In this document: piece after piece, positions 12,280 through 23,660 of the stretch
Numbering within the stretch: position 1 is the first letter of the stretch
Layout of the letters: every line of letters starts with the position of its first letter
Assembly: GCA_009760855.2 (NCBI GenBank)
Contig: WPIO01000009.1
Location: 3,095,001 to 3,159,000, forward strand
Direction: 5' to 3'
From: Cristatella mucedo
Taxonomy: Eukaryota > Bryozoa > Phylactolaemata > Cristatellidae
Length of the DNA stretch: 64,000 nucleotides
Notes under the pieces: model-generated
Told to the model about the DNA's origin: nothing
What the model saw: the letters and a program-made list of their open reading frames with translations, nothing else
The model's database searches: none
Program-made: the position numbers and the translations under genes

Positions 12280-12510
12280 TAATAATAATAACTCACTTTA
12301 TAAAGCGCCCTCAGAGAACTCAATCTCTTTCTAGGCGCTTTACATTTGCTGTAAAGGGAAACGCGATTGAATGGTGAGTAATGTAATGCTTTATAAACAA
12401 AATAAATAACAAGGTTAGGGGTGACATGCACAGGGCCAGCATGCAAGTGTGGTTAGTGGCAGCATGCACAGTGTCAGCACGCATAAGCACATAAAGGACG
12501 AATCACAGGG
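12280..12510 (-). mobile_element. LINE-A 3' UTR and tail
   Basis: Reverse of the standard 3' end: hairpin at 12300-12345, then the ATGCTGACCCTGTGCATGTC-type UTR words. Confidence 0.75.
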
Positions 12511-12786
12511 ACATTAGAGATGATGCATATCCAGCAATCCTGCGCATATACGGTCACTCGTATTCTTGACTGCCCTTCCTCTCCTTATATTCCTTGACTG
12601 CCCAAAGTCCTGAGCTACCCGTCCCCACCTCTCCTGAGATAGATTGGCCGGCCATCTTTGGGAGAGAGAGAGAGAGAGAGAGCAGCAAGGCGCACAGCGA
12701 GGAAGACTTGCTGAACCAGGCTCCAATTTCACATATGCGGCTACGGAGAGAAAACCATAATTTCTCAACCCGACAGACCTCAAAGA

Positions 12787-13745
12787 TCTAGTCAGAGACC
12801 TTGGTTTTACCAATTCCAATGATGAGCTCCTGATATTTGAACCCAAGGAGTGGGACGTTTTGGATGAAAGCGTGAAAGTAACGAACCAAAGAAAGCGTCT
12901 CCAACTTTTTTCAACGTCTCCAGTTTGAAAGATGTGTTTCTGCAAAAAAAAGTGATCCATATATTCAGAGCTACGGGAATCACTCGTAACATGAGTGAAT
13001 GGTGCCTATCCATGGACAATTCATCCGGAGCCTCAAAGGCGTGCTGCTTCGTAAATGGACTCTTGGAATGGACTCGGAGTGGATTACCCTTCTCTCCCTG
13101 TGGCCCTCAGTCTGTGCACCTCAAAGAGAATTACACTCGCGTCCAGATATTGCTGCGTGCCTTTAAGTATGGTGACTAGGGCTTCGAAGTCCTTGGCGAC
13201 TTCAAATCGATGTCAATCCTGATGGACCTGCAAGGCTGCTTCACGAAGTTTTCTTGTTTCCTTTGCTTACGGGAGGCTGGAGCACTAAAGCGCTTTATCA
13301 CAAAAGGAACTGACCGCAGCGAGCAGAGTTCTCTAAAGAAGAAAACCACCATCAAGTGAGAGCCACATGTAGCCACTCTCGAAAGGTACTGATCCACCAC
13401 TTCTGCACATCGAGTGGGGCCGCTTCGAGAAGTCTGTCACGGCTCTAGACAACGAGTCAACAGATTTCAATTACCTTCAAGATGTCTTTCCCCAGCTGTT
13501 GGAGACGAAGATCAAAGCTCACGGTGGCTTGGAGCAGTTTCGTTGCAACGGCTCATGACTTACTGGGAAATCACGGGACTGAAAACGATGCGCAGCTTCT
13601 AAGGGTTGTGCCAAAATAGAAAACTGTGTCAAAATGGGAGGCATAATATCCCTCGGAGTTCATATCCTTAACGCCCATCTTGAAAAATTCAAGGTTAGTG
13701 TGGGAACTTACTCGCATGGACAAGGCAAGTGCTTTCACTAGATGC
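12787..13745 (+). pseudogene. Decayed ORF of a repeated animal mobile-element protein
   Basis: Broken frames read NPTDLKDLVRDLGFTNSNDE, then WDVLDESVKVTNQRKR, GDFKSMSILMDLQGCFTKF, and near the end GVHILNAHLEKFKVSVGTYS-HGQGKCFH. These blocks, in this order, match a protein family I recall in many copies in invertebrate genomes (VHILNAHLDKF...EEQGERFHQDI), commonly regarded as transposon-derived. Several stops and frameshifts are present. No terminal repeats were identified, and the element type is unknown to me. Confidence 0.5.
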
Positions 13746-14279
13746 ACTGGACTTCAAATGTTGTTACTAAGGACAATATAACAAAAAATTAATGATGGAC
13801 AATATTAGGGTACTTCTTCGAGAAGTGATTGGCAGTGTAGCAGAAAATCTATGGCACTTATTTATTTGTTAACCCATTTAGTACTTATTTTTGTATGGCT
13901 CGAGAGTACGTGCTTTCTTTTCAGACCCAATGTAAAACACAACAGACGCGAATTTGTCAGTTTTCTCATAGTAAATGGCTTAATTCAAGTTAATCGCTGT
14001 CCCGGTTACAAGAGAAACGTTTTTATGGAATTGTGGCCATTTTCAATACTTCTGAGTATTCAATAAATTTGGAATCAACGCCCACTAAGAGGGGAGAATT
14101 TCGCTGCGCAGTCTTTTCTTCGGCGACAGTGCCGAGCTGGTCGCCGATGTGCAAAGTACCGTAAGCACGGTAGCACCCTGGTTGACGTCCTCTCGCGCCT
14201 TAACACTCGCGCGACTTCGCGAAATTTCCCGATCTTAATATACTTACCATAGGCGAATAATCGCGAGCTCAACGAGTCT

Positions 14280-15450
14280 TGACTGACAGGAGCGGCACGC
14301 ACAGGCGCGCCCTCAACAATGGACGCTCGAGCCGCCTGAGCGGTCGCACCGCTGAGAGGCTATCAGCCTCGGCCGGGCATATTAGGCGGAGCAGCAGTTC
14401 CGGTCGAGTGAATGGAAGCGTGACGTATTGCCGCCGCGACCGCCGGAGCAGATCGGTTAGCTGGCTGAGCCCGTCGCGCACCAGACATCCCACACGCTTG
14501 TCCGACGACGACGCTTGCGCGGCACGCCACTCGCCCGCTCGTCGGCGCAGCCATGCCCTCGCCTGACAGGGGCGTAGCCTCTGGCGCAGCGTCGGCGTCG
14601 CAGCCCCCGGCGGCAGAGGAGACGGCTGCTGCTGCGACGCTGTCGTCGAGTCTCGTCTGGCTTCTGGCCTGCTGCGTCGTGCTGGCCTGGATCGGCATCG
14701 CGCTGCTGGCTCGCGTGGCGCTACAGCAGCAGTCCCAGCTCAACTACCTGCTCGTCGAAACCGATCGGCGCTACTCGAAGCTCCGGCAGCTGCACGAGCG
14801 CTCGGAGGCGGCCGGCGTCGAGTGCAGCCCTGACGGAAGTGCGGCGTCGCTGCTGCTGCGGCGATGCGACGGCGGCGGCGGCGATGCGCTGCAGCCGCTC
14901 GGCAGCAGGAGTCGAGGTAAGGCCGCCGGCGGCCAGGCGCTCACGCGCGAGCCAGCGTCGGCCGAATCGGAAGCGCGGCGGGTGGCGTGCCGCCGAGTCG
15001 GAAAAGAATGCCGCGGATTGAGAGAAGCGGGCGTCCGGCGTCTGTAAGCGAGCGCGCTATAGAGAGCGAAAGGAATCCCTCGCGACCGATGGAGGCCGCC
15101 GAGGCGTTGCGATCCGGACGCACTCGAGGCGGAGAGCTCGTGCCGGCGCGGCGCTTCGGCTGAGCCGATTCGATCGATTGCGAGCTCGGCGCCATGCGCA
15201 GGGAATGCGCTGCTGAGTCGACAGTGGTCAGATCGCGAGCTGCGCAGCCAGCGACTCGCAGCCAACCGCTGGCGTGCGCCGAGCCTCGGTGCTTAGGCGG
15301 AAGTGAAGAACCTAAGCGAGCGTTGCGACGGTCCGTGGATGGCAGTTAAAGTGGGCGTGGCGACGGCGGGCACGGTCCAGCGAGTCGAGCGGCGGCCATC
15401 CGACGCGCTCAAGCACGTGTTCGAGGCACTGGCACCAGACTCCTGTCCTT
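14280..15450. promoter_or_regulatory. GC-rich, CpG-dense island
   Basis: A region of markedly higher GC and many CpGs than its AT-richer surroundings. It contains a candidate first exon (14553-14916) and no visible repeats. It resembles an unmethylated promoter island. Confidence 0.55.
14553..14916 (+). CDS. Candidate first exon of a single-pass membrane protein
   Basis: The ATG at 14553 is in a good context (GCAGCCATGC). It opens an Ala/Ser/Pro-rich segment of about 30 residues, a strong hydrophobic helix (SLVWLLACCVVLAWIGIALL, about residues 33-55) and a Gln/Leu/Arg-rich, possibly coiled segment (QQQSQLNYLLVETDRRYSKL). The frame stays open to a donor AG|GTAAGG at 14917, phase 1. The topology suggests a type II membrane protein whose other exons are not recognised here. 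I do not recognise the family. Long overlapping frames on the other strand are an effect of the GC content. Confidence 0.5.
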
Positions 15451-15459
15451 AAATTCCTC

Positions 15460-16820
15460 CTAGATGCGATGGCAACAGGTTCCACTGCTGATTAGCAAGC
15501 GTCTGGGATGTATTATTTTGACAGCCGTATCAATAGAGAAACTTCTATCGAGCACAGCACTCGATGGTCGCCCTTGGTAAGAAAGAGACGGCCAATGGCT
15601 AGGGGCTAGGGGGCCGATTTCCTTTCTCGTTGCCTCGAGAGCAAACCTTTTGAGCTTTCAACAGTGTACCCACAATGATTAAGCGAGCTCTTTACGAGGC
15701 GGACGGTTTGCTATTGTCGCAGCTGGGTGGGGTCATCGTGGCGTCAGCTGCTAATTAGTGGGTTTCAATTCTTCCCTGTCGCGATGTCTGTGCTGTTCTA
15801 ATTTGGCAAGCGAACCCGCTCAGCAGTTCTCCCCACTTGCTTTTGCCCCACCGCAACGAGACAGCCTGCCTTCTTATGTCCTTCAATCTTCCTTTAACTG
15901 CTAGCGTTGAGGAAAACCGTTAATGCGTCAGCGATATGAAGGGTAGAGTTATCTATAATTTGAACAGTCAGAACTGAATTTCTAAGGTCGATAAAACTAC
16001 ACAATTCTGAATGCACGTTCCGTACGTAACGGGCATTCCTAAACAAACGTCAGTCCTGGTTCGCCCGCCATCGCCGACCAATGGGAAGACAGCCCGGAAA
16101 ACGTGTACATATAAGTGCTATTCACAAGTTCACTGATACTTTTCTCGGGTGATTTAAAAATAAAGTATGCATTTGTAAATAAAAACATCTTTAAATGAGC
16201 AATTTTGAAAAACATATTTTTAATCAGTAGTCTCTGAATATGATAACTTTGAATTACATATCGCACGGAGTTATGGTAACGGCACACTTGCTGCGAATGA
16301 ACTGCATATACTAATTATGAATTATCTCAGTTTTTATAGTTAGCATGCATAATTCATAGTGATATTTTTATTGAATATTTTATAATAGTGTGTTTTTATT
16401 TCCCGTATAAAGATGGTACTGCATTAAGAAAGAACTGCACGATCACCTGTCATTAGGGCGGGCTCACCAGCTAGGTCATCGGACGCTTAGGCCCAGCCCT
16501 CTACAGTAAAGTTAAGAATTTTCCGTGGGTTTTCACTGGTACAGGCTAGTTTATATAAATTTAGAGGGTGCAGAAAAACTGGCCATGATGCCCTCTTTGG
16601 GTTCGCATCAGCACAAAGAGACGCGTGGTTGTCGCTCACTAAAGCTAGCATGCGACTGAAGTAACTACTCCTCATCTTTGCTCGTAAGCAGCCCTATGCT
16701 AGTCTCATAAGAGCAATGTCTCTTTCGTGAAAAAGCAAGGTCGCCTCTCAAAGTCGTTGAGTTTCCAGCCCACAGAATAGGATAGTCCTTGGAGTTCACT
16801 TCAATCGCACCTACCGTGCA
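15460..16820. other. No gene seen downstream of the CpG island
   Basis: GC falls sharply after 15450. No exon with family similarity was found that could continue 14553-14916. Confidence 0.5.
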
Positions 16821-16829
16821 CTCTCACTT

Positions 16830-17580
16830 TCACATCTTTTTTGATAAATAGCAGCTGACGCTAGTAACAGGTGATAGCAGAAAAGTTGATTGCGAGCAGC
16901 TAAGTCCGCGATAAAGTGCTTTGGAATAGCATGCTGTTGGAGCTAGAGTAGGAGCACTGAGTCCGTTTGTATGATGGTGTATTGGAATCGCATGCGAGTG
17001 TAGCGTGAGTAATATCAATAACAAGAGTAGCAATAATAAGCCTTTCCCCTAGCGATCCAGAGAACTTAATTTGTATTTAAGCACTGCACGAGAAGCAATA
17101 ACCGATGGGGAATGAAAAGCATGGTGAGCTGCTTAGGCAGGCTTTCAGAAAGCACACGAAAGACTCGCGGTCGCTGTTTAGTACGATCCTCGGTTATGAA
17201 CACTTACTGAATCATTTACACGCTGAAAAAGCACAACACGCTGAAAAGGACAGATTTACTGGGGTACCACGGCTAAAGCATGTCGTTGTTGCCCAAAGCC
17301 ACGACTTTCGCAGCTCATAACATGAAACCACACAGAGGGAAATTCACTCGTTAGCAATGACTGTTGGAACAGGTGGGTTTTCAGCTTCTTTTTGAATGAC
17401 GACAGGAGATGTTACGAGGAGCCCTGAGCGAGCTTTTGCGATGGTGTAGTAGAACAGCGTGCTGTCTGAACTGGAGTAGGAGAACTGGGCGACTTCTCGT
17501 GATAGTGTTTTGGAATAGCGTGCGGTCAGAGCTAGAGTAGGAACCCCGAGCGAGTTCAGAGCTAATTCTCGAATCAACGC
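16830..17580 (-). mobile_element. LINE C-terminal relic with internal tandem repeats
   Basis: The reverse strand reads FSYSSSDSTLFYYTIAKARS, then VVIQKEAENPPV, resembling the LINE ORF end. A ~60-bp unit ending in GAGTAGGA recurs at about 17400-17545 and again at 16900-16960. Confidence 0.55.
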
Positions 17581-17690
17581 TCTGGTTTGGCCCAGTGATT
17601 AAGGTGCTCGCCCCGACCAAGGTCTGGTCGAGGTCGTGGGCTCGAGCACCGTGGCATATGTGAAGATCCTGAATAGAGATTCACAATAAT
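17580..17690 (+). mobile_element. tRNA-derived SINE (family 1), truncated tail
   Basis: GTTTGGCCCAGTGATTAAGG and GTCGTGGGCTCGAGC, closely matching 11126-11200. The tail breaks off at GAATAGAGATTCACAA. Confidence 0.7.
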
Positions 17691-17721
17691 ATTAATACAT
17701 TGTATAGAGGCCCCAGAAAAC

Positions 17722-17725
<4 letters not shown>

Positions 17726-17797
<72 letters not shown>
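17726..17797. repeat. (CT)n array
   Basis: Pure CT for about 70 bp, inserted where a SINE/LINE tail hairpin (ACACAATCTCT ... GGGCACTTTACA) would be, so it probably grew from the TCTCT of the hairpin. Confidence 0.9.
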
Positions 17798-17798
<1 letters not shown>

Positions 17799-18509
17799 GC
17801 ACTTTACAGATGCTGCATGTAAAGCATTACCAAATATTTGGGGGTAATCGCTAGCGTAGCCCAGTTGTTGAGGTACTGCCTTCCGTTGGCAGAAATGTAA
17901 TGTATTTATATCCCTGAATCTAGCTGCTGCATTTTTACTCTCGAATTGGTCTGCGCGTTGTTAAGAAAGATATTCCTTGGGTCTCACGGCCCGAATCTAT
18001 AAAAAAAAAGAAATAAAATGTAGGTGATTTCCTATTGTTGGGCGTGACTTTTTTCTTTCATTTTATAGATAACTTGATAACTGCTTCAAAGTCTCGCTGG
18101 GCACCTCCGTGTGGTATTGGTGACCGCTACATGCTATGCCCCACTAAGTGTACCCTCCTTCATTCTACCGATCGCATCCCGTTTGCCCAAGGAAGGGCTC
18201 GTTCACCCGAAGTTGTCCGGCCGAAATAAATCGCGACTTTCCATTCAGCAGGCCAATTCAGCCGGTTCGTCTTGGCTGGCCGCCATCACTCCGCCCGGCC
18301 TTAGATAGGGGCTGTGCCATTCGATTGCTAACGCTCTAGAGTTTTGCCAAAAGCACTGGTGGCAAATAATTTCAGAAACATGCGTTTTTGGTCTTGAGCA
18401 TAAACCCTAGATTGCTTAAGGCCCCCACGCTCCTTGCTAGCGATCCACCCTATTTGCTCACAACTGTGTGCAGCAATCTTCAGCCGGTAGGTGCAAGATA
18501 TATATAACT

Positions 18510-18640
18510 ACAATTCATTTTGTATAGCGCCGTGAGTGAACTGAGTCTTCATTTAGATGCTTCGCATAAGCCACGGGGCTCGAGCCCACGACCTCGGCCA
18601 CCAGACAACCACGGGGCCAAGCCAGGAAAGCCTCTAAGCG
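18510..18640 (-). mobile_element. tRNA-derived SINE (family 1)
   Basis: The reverse strand carries GGTCGTGGGCTCGAGCCCCG followed by the TTCGCATAAG...GGCGCTATACAA-type tail. Confidence 0.65.
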
Positions 18641-18649
18641 GTGGTTTCG

Positions 18650-19838
18650 TGGTCGTGTTGCCTGTTGCAACGACATCCTACGGATTGACCAGGCTCGATC
18701 AGTCATGAATGTGCTTCTCGCTTTTCAGCTTGCGAATTGTGGTGGTACACGATGAAACCAGCGACTGCTGTGGCACTTAATCCCTACTTAATCCCAACGC
18801 GTATTTCGATCGCCGCCGTCAGCACTTAATTGCTCTCAAGCGTTGCTCACTTTTCCCAATATTTCACAAATTCCGCTATTAAATTCTGAAACTGGACAAA
18901 TAGCATTAGCTAAATGTGACCGATTCCTTTGCAATTAAGTTTGAGTCGGTGCATTAGATCGTGGGCAATGCGGCCAGTGCAGTCCAGAAATACCAGCCTC
19001 ATCAAAATACCACATGTATGAGTAGCTTCCCACCCACCTCCGATGTGCTAACTTACGTCCATTCTCTGCTCGAGTGAGTCCTGTTGGGCAATAGCTGCTC
19101 AAGTCCACGCTGTAAGAGGGCTCTGGCTCAAGCCTGATCGTTATCACATCACTAATTGCTTGGCTACAAAATGTAGCTCCCAAGCCCTTCCCCTACCGTG
19201 CCGCTGAAGAGATGAACTTCCAACTACCAAGCCTACCCTTATAATTTATGATTAATCAAGTTGTGTGGTATGTTTTAGTTCAGAAGAGGGCCTGAATTTT
19301 CCCTTTTCTTGTGAGGATTTTTGTTGCTCTTTCCATTCAGGTAACCAACAGACCCGAAGAACCACATAGATTCAACAGCAGAAATGAAACCTTCGGCGTG
19401 AGGGAAGTGGTGGAACTTAACAAAAGTTCACTGCGCACGTTACTACCAAGCCTGGCTGCATATGGCTAGGCAGTTTTCATGCTAGAAACGGCTTCAACGT
19501 TCCATACCACGCGCGGCCTTCGCCAGATGATAGCCGTGCATCCCCTCAGTAGGCTGCCCGTTCCTGAGCCACGGGGCGCCCAGCAGCTGCAGCTGCTATT
19601 TTTCATTGACAGCGAAATCTCTCACCCGTAGAATATTCATCGGCATTAGCAACGGCACTGCATACGACAGCCCCTGGGCTGTTGAGAATGGCCATTAGCC
19701 ACTAGACCGCAGAACGATCAGAAACTTGGCCAGCGTAGGCTTGCAGTGTGCCGCTGCCGACGCTCGTCGCTCGCAGGTCCAATCCAAAGCATCAGAAGAT
19801 GGTCGGAGCCAATGATGGCCGACGTTTGGTGGGATAGC
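18650..19838. other. No gene seen before the MULE
   Basis: Short frames only; no repeat family recognised. Confidence 0.5.
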
Positions 19839-19846
19839 CGTCGAAT

Positions 19847-19962
19847 GGTACTAGGACCAAATGTCCTCGGACGAAATGTCCCGGACATAATGTCCCTGAC
19901 TAAATGTCCCAGGACAAAATGTCCCCATACAAAAACGTCCCGGACAAAATGTCCCCACATGT
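19847..19962. repeat. Left terminal inverted repeat of the MULE
   Basis: Seven ~16-bp units around (G)GACNAAATGTCC. Most units are themselves near-palindromes. Confidence 0.85.
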
Positions 19963-20453
19963 TACAATAAATTAATCATATTCATGCTATTTTAAATATA
20001 TAATAATTAATAGGCTTCGATATTTCACCAATAAAATGTAGCATGTAAAGTTTTAATATTTAATGAAGACTAAAGAGAGATTACTTGTGATTATCAGTCT
20101 CGACATATACATGTGCAGTTAATCAAAGGCCTCTTTAAATGAAGTCATCTTTAGTTAATCAAAGGCCTCTTTAAATGAAGCCATATGCCATAGTCTTATT
20201 AATCAAGCAAACTTAAATGATAAGATATCAAAGTTTACAATTATATTTACTAATGAATGGCTTCTGATTCACTGTAAACGTATAAATATGTGGAAGTTAC
20301 AGTGAAGGTTATTATACTAAAAACTGTTTGTTATAGTAGGTGATAGATGTGCAGTGTAATAAATAATTTTCAAGATTTTGAGGTGATTAGTATTTATATA
20401 ACTGTAAATGTAATTTGAATGTTTATTAAAAGACAAAAAAATAATTAAGAAAG

Positions 20454-21800
20454 ATGCTGAAATTCATAACGTCACAGAAGGGAACAAGGAAGCTTGTAGT
20501 CGGAGGATTCTTATTCACGAAGCATAGAAATGGTGCAGATGGAAAAGAAATTTGGCGTTTCGAGGACCGAAACTGTGGGGTGCGAATTCATACTCTGAAT
20601 AATGCAATTATTGAGGAAGTTGGAACGCATAGTCATGCAGTTACCCACGGAAGAGCGTCTGTTGAAGAAGCAAGAAGCGAAATGAAGAGGCAGGCTCGGG
20701 AAACAGAAGAACCCCGTAGACACATTGTACAACGGGCTCTGCTGGCTGTACCTGTTGACGACGCCCATCTTCTACCTGCTCGTGAGACCTTATCACGTGA
20801 TGTCCGAAGACAGCGTTTGAAGACCAGACGTATTACAGATGGAGGTGATATATGTCATACGACACAAGACGGTAAATTATTTTTAAGAATCGAAGATGAC
20901 GACATGCTCATCTTTGCTGCAGATGACGATCTACATTTTTTGCAACAGTGTCAGCATTGGTTCGCTGACGGAGCATTTCGTGTCACACCTGAAGGCTTTG
21001 ATCAGCTTTACACCTTACATGGATTCAACAACAACTCCATATTCCCATGTGCATATGCGCTACTGCTGGGTCGTTCTCAAGCAGTATATGGTAGGTTTCT
21101 CAATCACATAACGACGCTGTCGAACGTTGGACAACCTTTATCCATTGTTACGGACTTCGAGCTGGCTGCTATCAACGCCTTCAAAGACAAGTTCCCGAAT
21201 GCAAAAATGATGGGTTGTATGTTTCATTTCGGCAATGCATATGGAGACAAGTGCAACAGCATGGATTAGCAGCCACTTATAGTAATGATCCTGAATTTGC
21301 TACTAAGGTAAAGCGTCTAATGACTCTTGCATTTGTTCCTACTGCGGATGTCATTGCAGCTTTTGAGGAGCTTACAGATGATGATGATTATCGTAATATG
21401 GATGTCATTCTGGACTACTTTGAGGACAATTTTATCGGGTGACAGAGGCGAAACAGAAGAACTCCACCAAGGTTTGAACTTACGCTGTGGAACCAATACG
21501 ACCGCGTCCTTAATTAACTACCTCGTAGCAATAATGCAGTCGAAGTATGGCACAACAGCTTCAACAACTCAGTTGGAATTGCACATCCAACTGCGATTGC
21601 CTTATCAAAGAAAATCAAGATGGAACAACACAGCATGGCACTGTTTCGCAGACAACTGGAACTTGGACAACCACAGAGAAAAAAATGCCAGACATACAAG
21701 CAAGTAGATGAAGCCTTGTTCACCGTGGTTTCTGATTACTACAACCGTGTCAGAATGCAGTATCTTACTGACATTTCTATAATCCTTAGAATTGATGTTG
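20454..21800 (+). pseudogene. MULE transposase with FLYWCH domain, broken
   Basis: The ATG at 20454 opens 271 codons. Residues 15-61 form a FLYWCH-type zinc finger (W34, C41, H59, H61). A MULE transposase core follows with D172 (FADGAF) and D234 (VTDFE) as the first two catalytic acids, and GCMFHFG. Reading is broken by an apparent one-base loss near 21232 (the next frame continues QCIWRQVQQHGLAA), then by in-frame TGA at 21440 and TAA at 21515. Recognisable MULE sequence resumes after each (RTPPRFELTLWNQYDRV; LPRSNNAVEVWHNSF). The copy is inactive but fairly young: three lesions in about 1.3 kb. Confidence 0.85.
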
Positions 21801-21834
21801 TATGAGAAGAGACTGTCTCCAAATAACTGGATAT

Positions 21835-22190
21835 AACTTCCTACTCTGGAACTCCCTCCCGACCTGCGTCAGAACATCCCCTGACCTGACCACATTTAAA
21901 AGGATCTTGAAAACACACCTATTTGGGACAGCATTTAGTGGGTCCCTGTGATTCGTCCTTCACGTGCTTATGCGTGCTGACACTGTGCATGCTGCCACTA
22001 ACCACATTTGCATGCTGACCCTGTGCATGTCACCCCTAACCATGTTATTCATCTTGTTTGTTTTTCAAGCATGATTTTACTTACCATTTAATTGCATTTC
22101 CCTTTGCAGGAAATGTAAAGCGCCTAGAAAGAGATTGAGTTCTCTGGGGGCGCTTTATCAAGTACATTATTATTATTATTATTATTATTG
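21835..22190 (+). mobile_element. LINE-A 3' end nested in the MULE
   Basis: It begins in the LINE ORF end (TTCCTACTCTGGAACTCCC), runs through the 3' UTR and ends with the hairpin tail (GTAAAGCGCC ... GGCGCTTTATC) and (ATT)n. It is a 5'-truncated insertion and younger than the MULE. Confidence 0.8.
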
Positions 22191-22259
22191 TATACTTATT
22201 TCCCTCTTGCTTTTAATAAAATCTGTTCAAAATAACATTAATATTACTAATCTTATATC

Positions 22260-22361
22260 ACATGTGGGGAAATTTTTGTGTGGGGACATTTTGTCCTGGG
22301 ACATTTTGTCAGGGACATTATGTCCGGGACATTTTGGGTCGAGACATTTTGTCCTGTCACG
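22260..22361. repeat. Right terminal inverted repeat of the MULE
   Basis: Six units matching the left repeat in inverted orientation and in the same order, including the distinctive GGACATAATGTCC and CCCCACATGT units. Confidence 0.85.
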
Positions 22362-22369
22362 CGTCGAAT

Positions 22370-23125
22370 TTAGATGTCAAAGACCGTCTTTGTTTTACGT
22401 AGTGTATTAGCCAACGGTTCCTAAGGAGGCGCATATACGTTATATCGGTAGACTATAAATATAGCAGCGGCAACGACGAGCAATTACATGAGCCTTAGCT
22501 GGGCATGTTCATAATTGCAGAATATAAAAATCAAAAAAAGTATTGCCCTAGTTATAGAATTTGTAAATCATAAAGCTACGCTGTAAATGAAGCTGTTCAA
22601 GAGTACCAACGACATACTTTAACAACCTGCAAACATGTACCTCGATGTACCAAAGTACAAAAATTTGGTACACAAGTGGCATAACCTGAAACAATCAGTA
22701 AATTGATTGGTTATAGATAAGCTGCTTCCGGTTTACTTTTCGGTTAGATTTGGTTTCCCTACTCATTTTTTTAATGCTTTTCTTTTATGCAGAAATCATT
22801 AAAATTTCAAAATCCATTTTTAACATGTTATCTTTGGAAAGGTGCTCTAAATAAATATTCAATTTTAGACATATTTTCTCCAGATTTCTTGAAATTTACC
22901 CATCAAAAAAACGACGATAAAACCAAACCCCTATACATAGGACTTCTGAAGTATGCGGCTGGACAAGGAGCTGTTGTGCATCCGTCGCCGTGTGCTCAGA
23001 ATGTAAGTTTTTCTTTGATAACTGCTTAAATTTTGGAAGTTTCGTTAAGAAGGCTGCCTCTGCAGCTGGACATCCCGTCAGATCCCTGTCTAATATTAGG
23101 GACTATTCATGATGGTGGCTTGCTT
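22370..23125. other. No gene seen after the MULE
   Basis: AT-rich. The frame at 22787-23029 has no recognisable domain. Confidence 0.5.
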
Positions 23126-23129
23126 GAAA

Positions 23130-23660
23130 TTTAACTGGTCCCCTGGCTTGCAGTTTAGGCTTGATTACTCAAATTTTTCTTGGCCTTGTCTACTGACGAA
23201 AGCCGGTAAGCGTCTGCAGCTCGGGATGAATATCGCTGCAAGGCTAGTAAACAAATCTCAGAGGTTCAGCCTTGTGTTTCCTTTCCTGAAAGAGTTACAA
23301 TGTTTCCTGGTTGATCAACGGATACAGACCAAAACTCACATTAACGCGAAAGGCTCGCCACGGCTAGACCCATTCATGCCCAGCTGAGCTGCTGCACCAG
23401 CCTCATCTTGCCCCCAGGTCCTCTTTGGACAACTGAGTAACTGTTCCATTCCTACGCTGTAGAACCGTTCGTACTTGCTACTTGCATGCTACTCCCTTCT
23501 TCGAGTCTCCAGCTGACTCAGCTATGCTTCTCACTTTTTCTTTGTTGCTGGAGATGAAGTCTGTTGGCTCCCGTATGCATGCCGAAAGCTGCTAGGGCTT
23601 TGAATGCGACGTAGAAGATTCGTCTGCACAACACCCACTTAGTCTGTGTGGCTTTGAGGA
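23130..23660 (+). mobile_element. LINE-B 3' part
   Basis: Frames read MNIAARLVNKSQRFSLVFPF, LKELQCFLVDQRIQ, AELLHQPHLAPRSSLDN and the 3' words shared with 24640-24960 and the antisense copies in BRMS1L. Confidence 0.7.

Larger units (their letters stand above)
19847..22361 (+). mobile_element. FLYWCH/MULE-type DNA transposon with 8-bp target duplication
   Basis: A 2515-bp element whose ends are ~115-bp and ~100-bp inverted repeats made of repeated GGACAAAATGTCC-like boxes in the same order at both ends. Perfect 8-bp copies of CGTCGAAT flank it (19839-19846, 22362-22369), in the size range made by Mutator-like elements. Inside lie a broken transposase gene (20454-21800), a 34-bp tandem duplication near 20117-20183 and a later insertion of a LINE-A 3' end (about 21835-22190). 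Confidence 0.88.

Noticed and set aside
14771-15265. Long minus-strand ORF (164 codons) in the GC-rich island
   Set aside because: Arg/Ser/Ala composition typical of GC-rich antisense frames; no domain or splice context.
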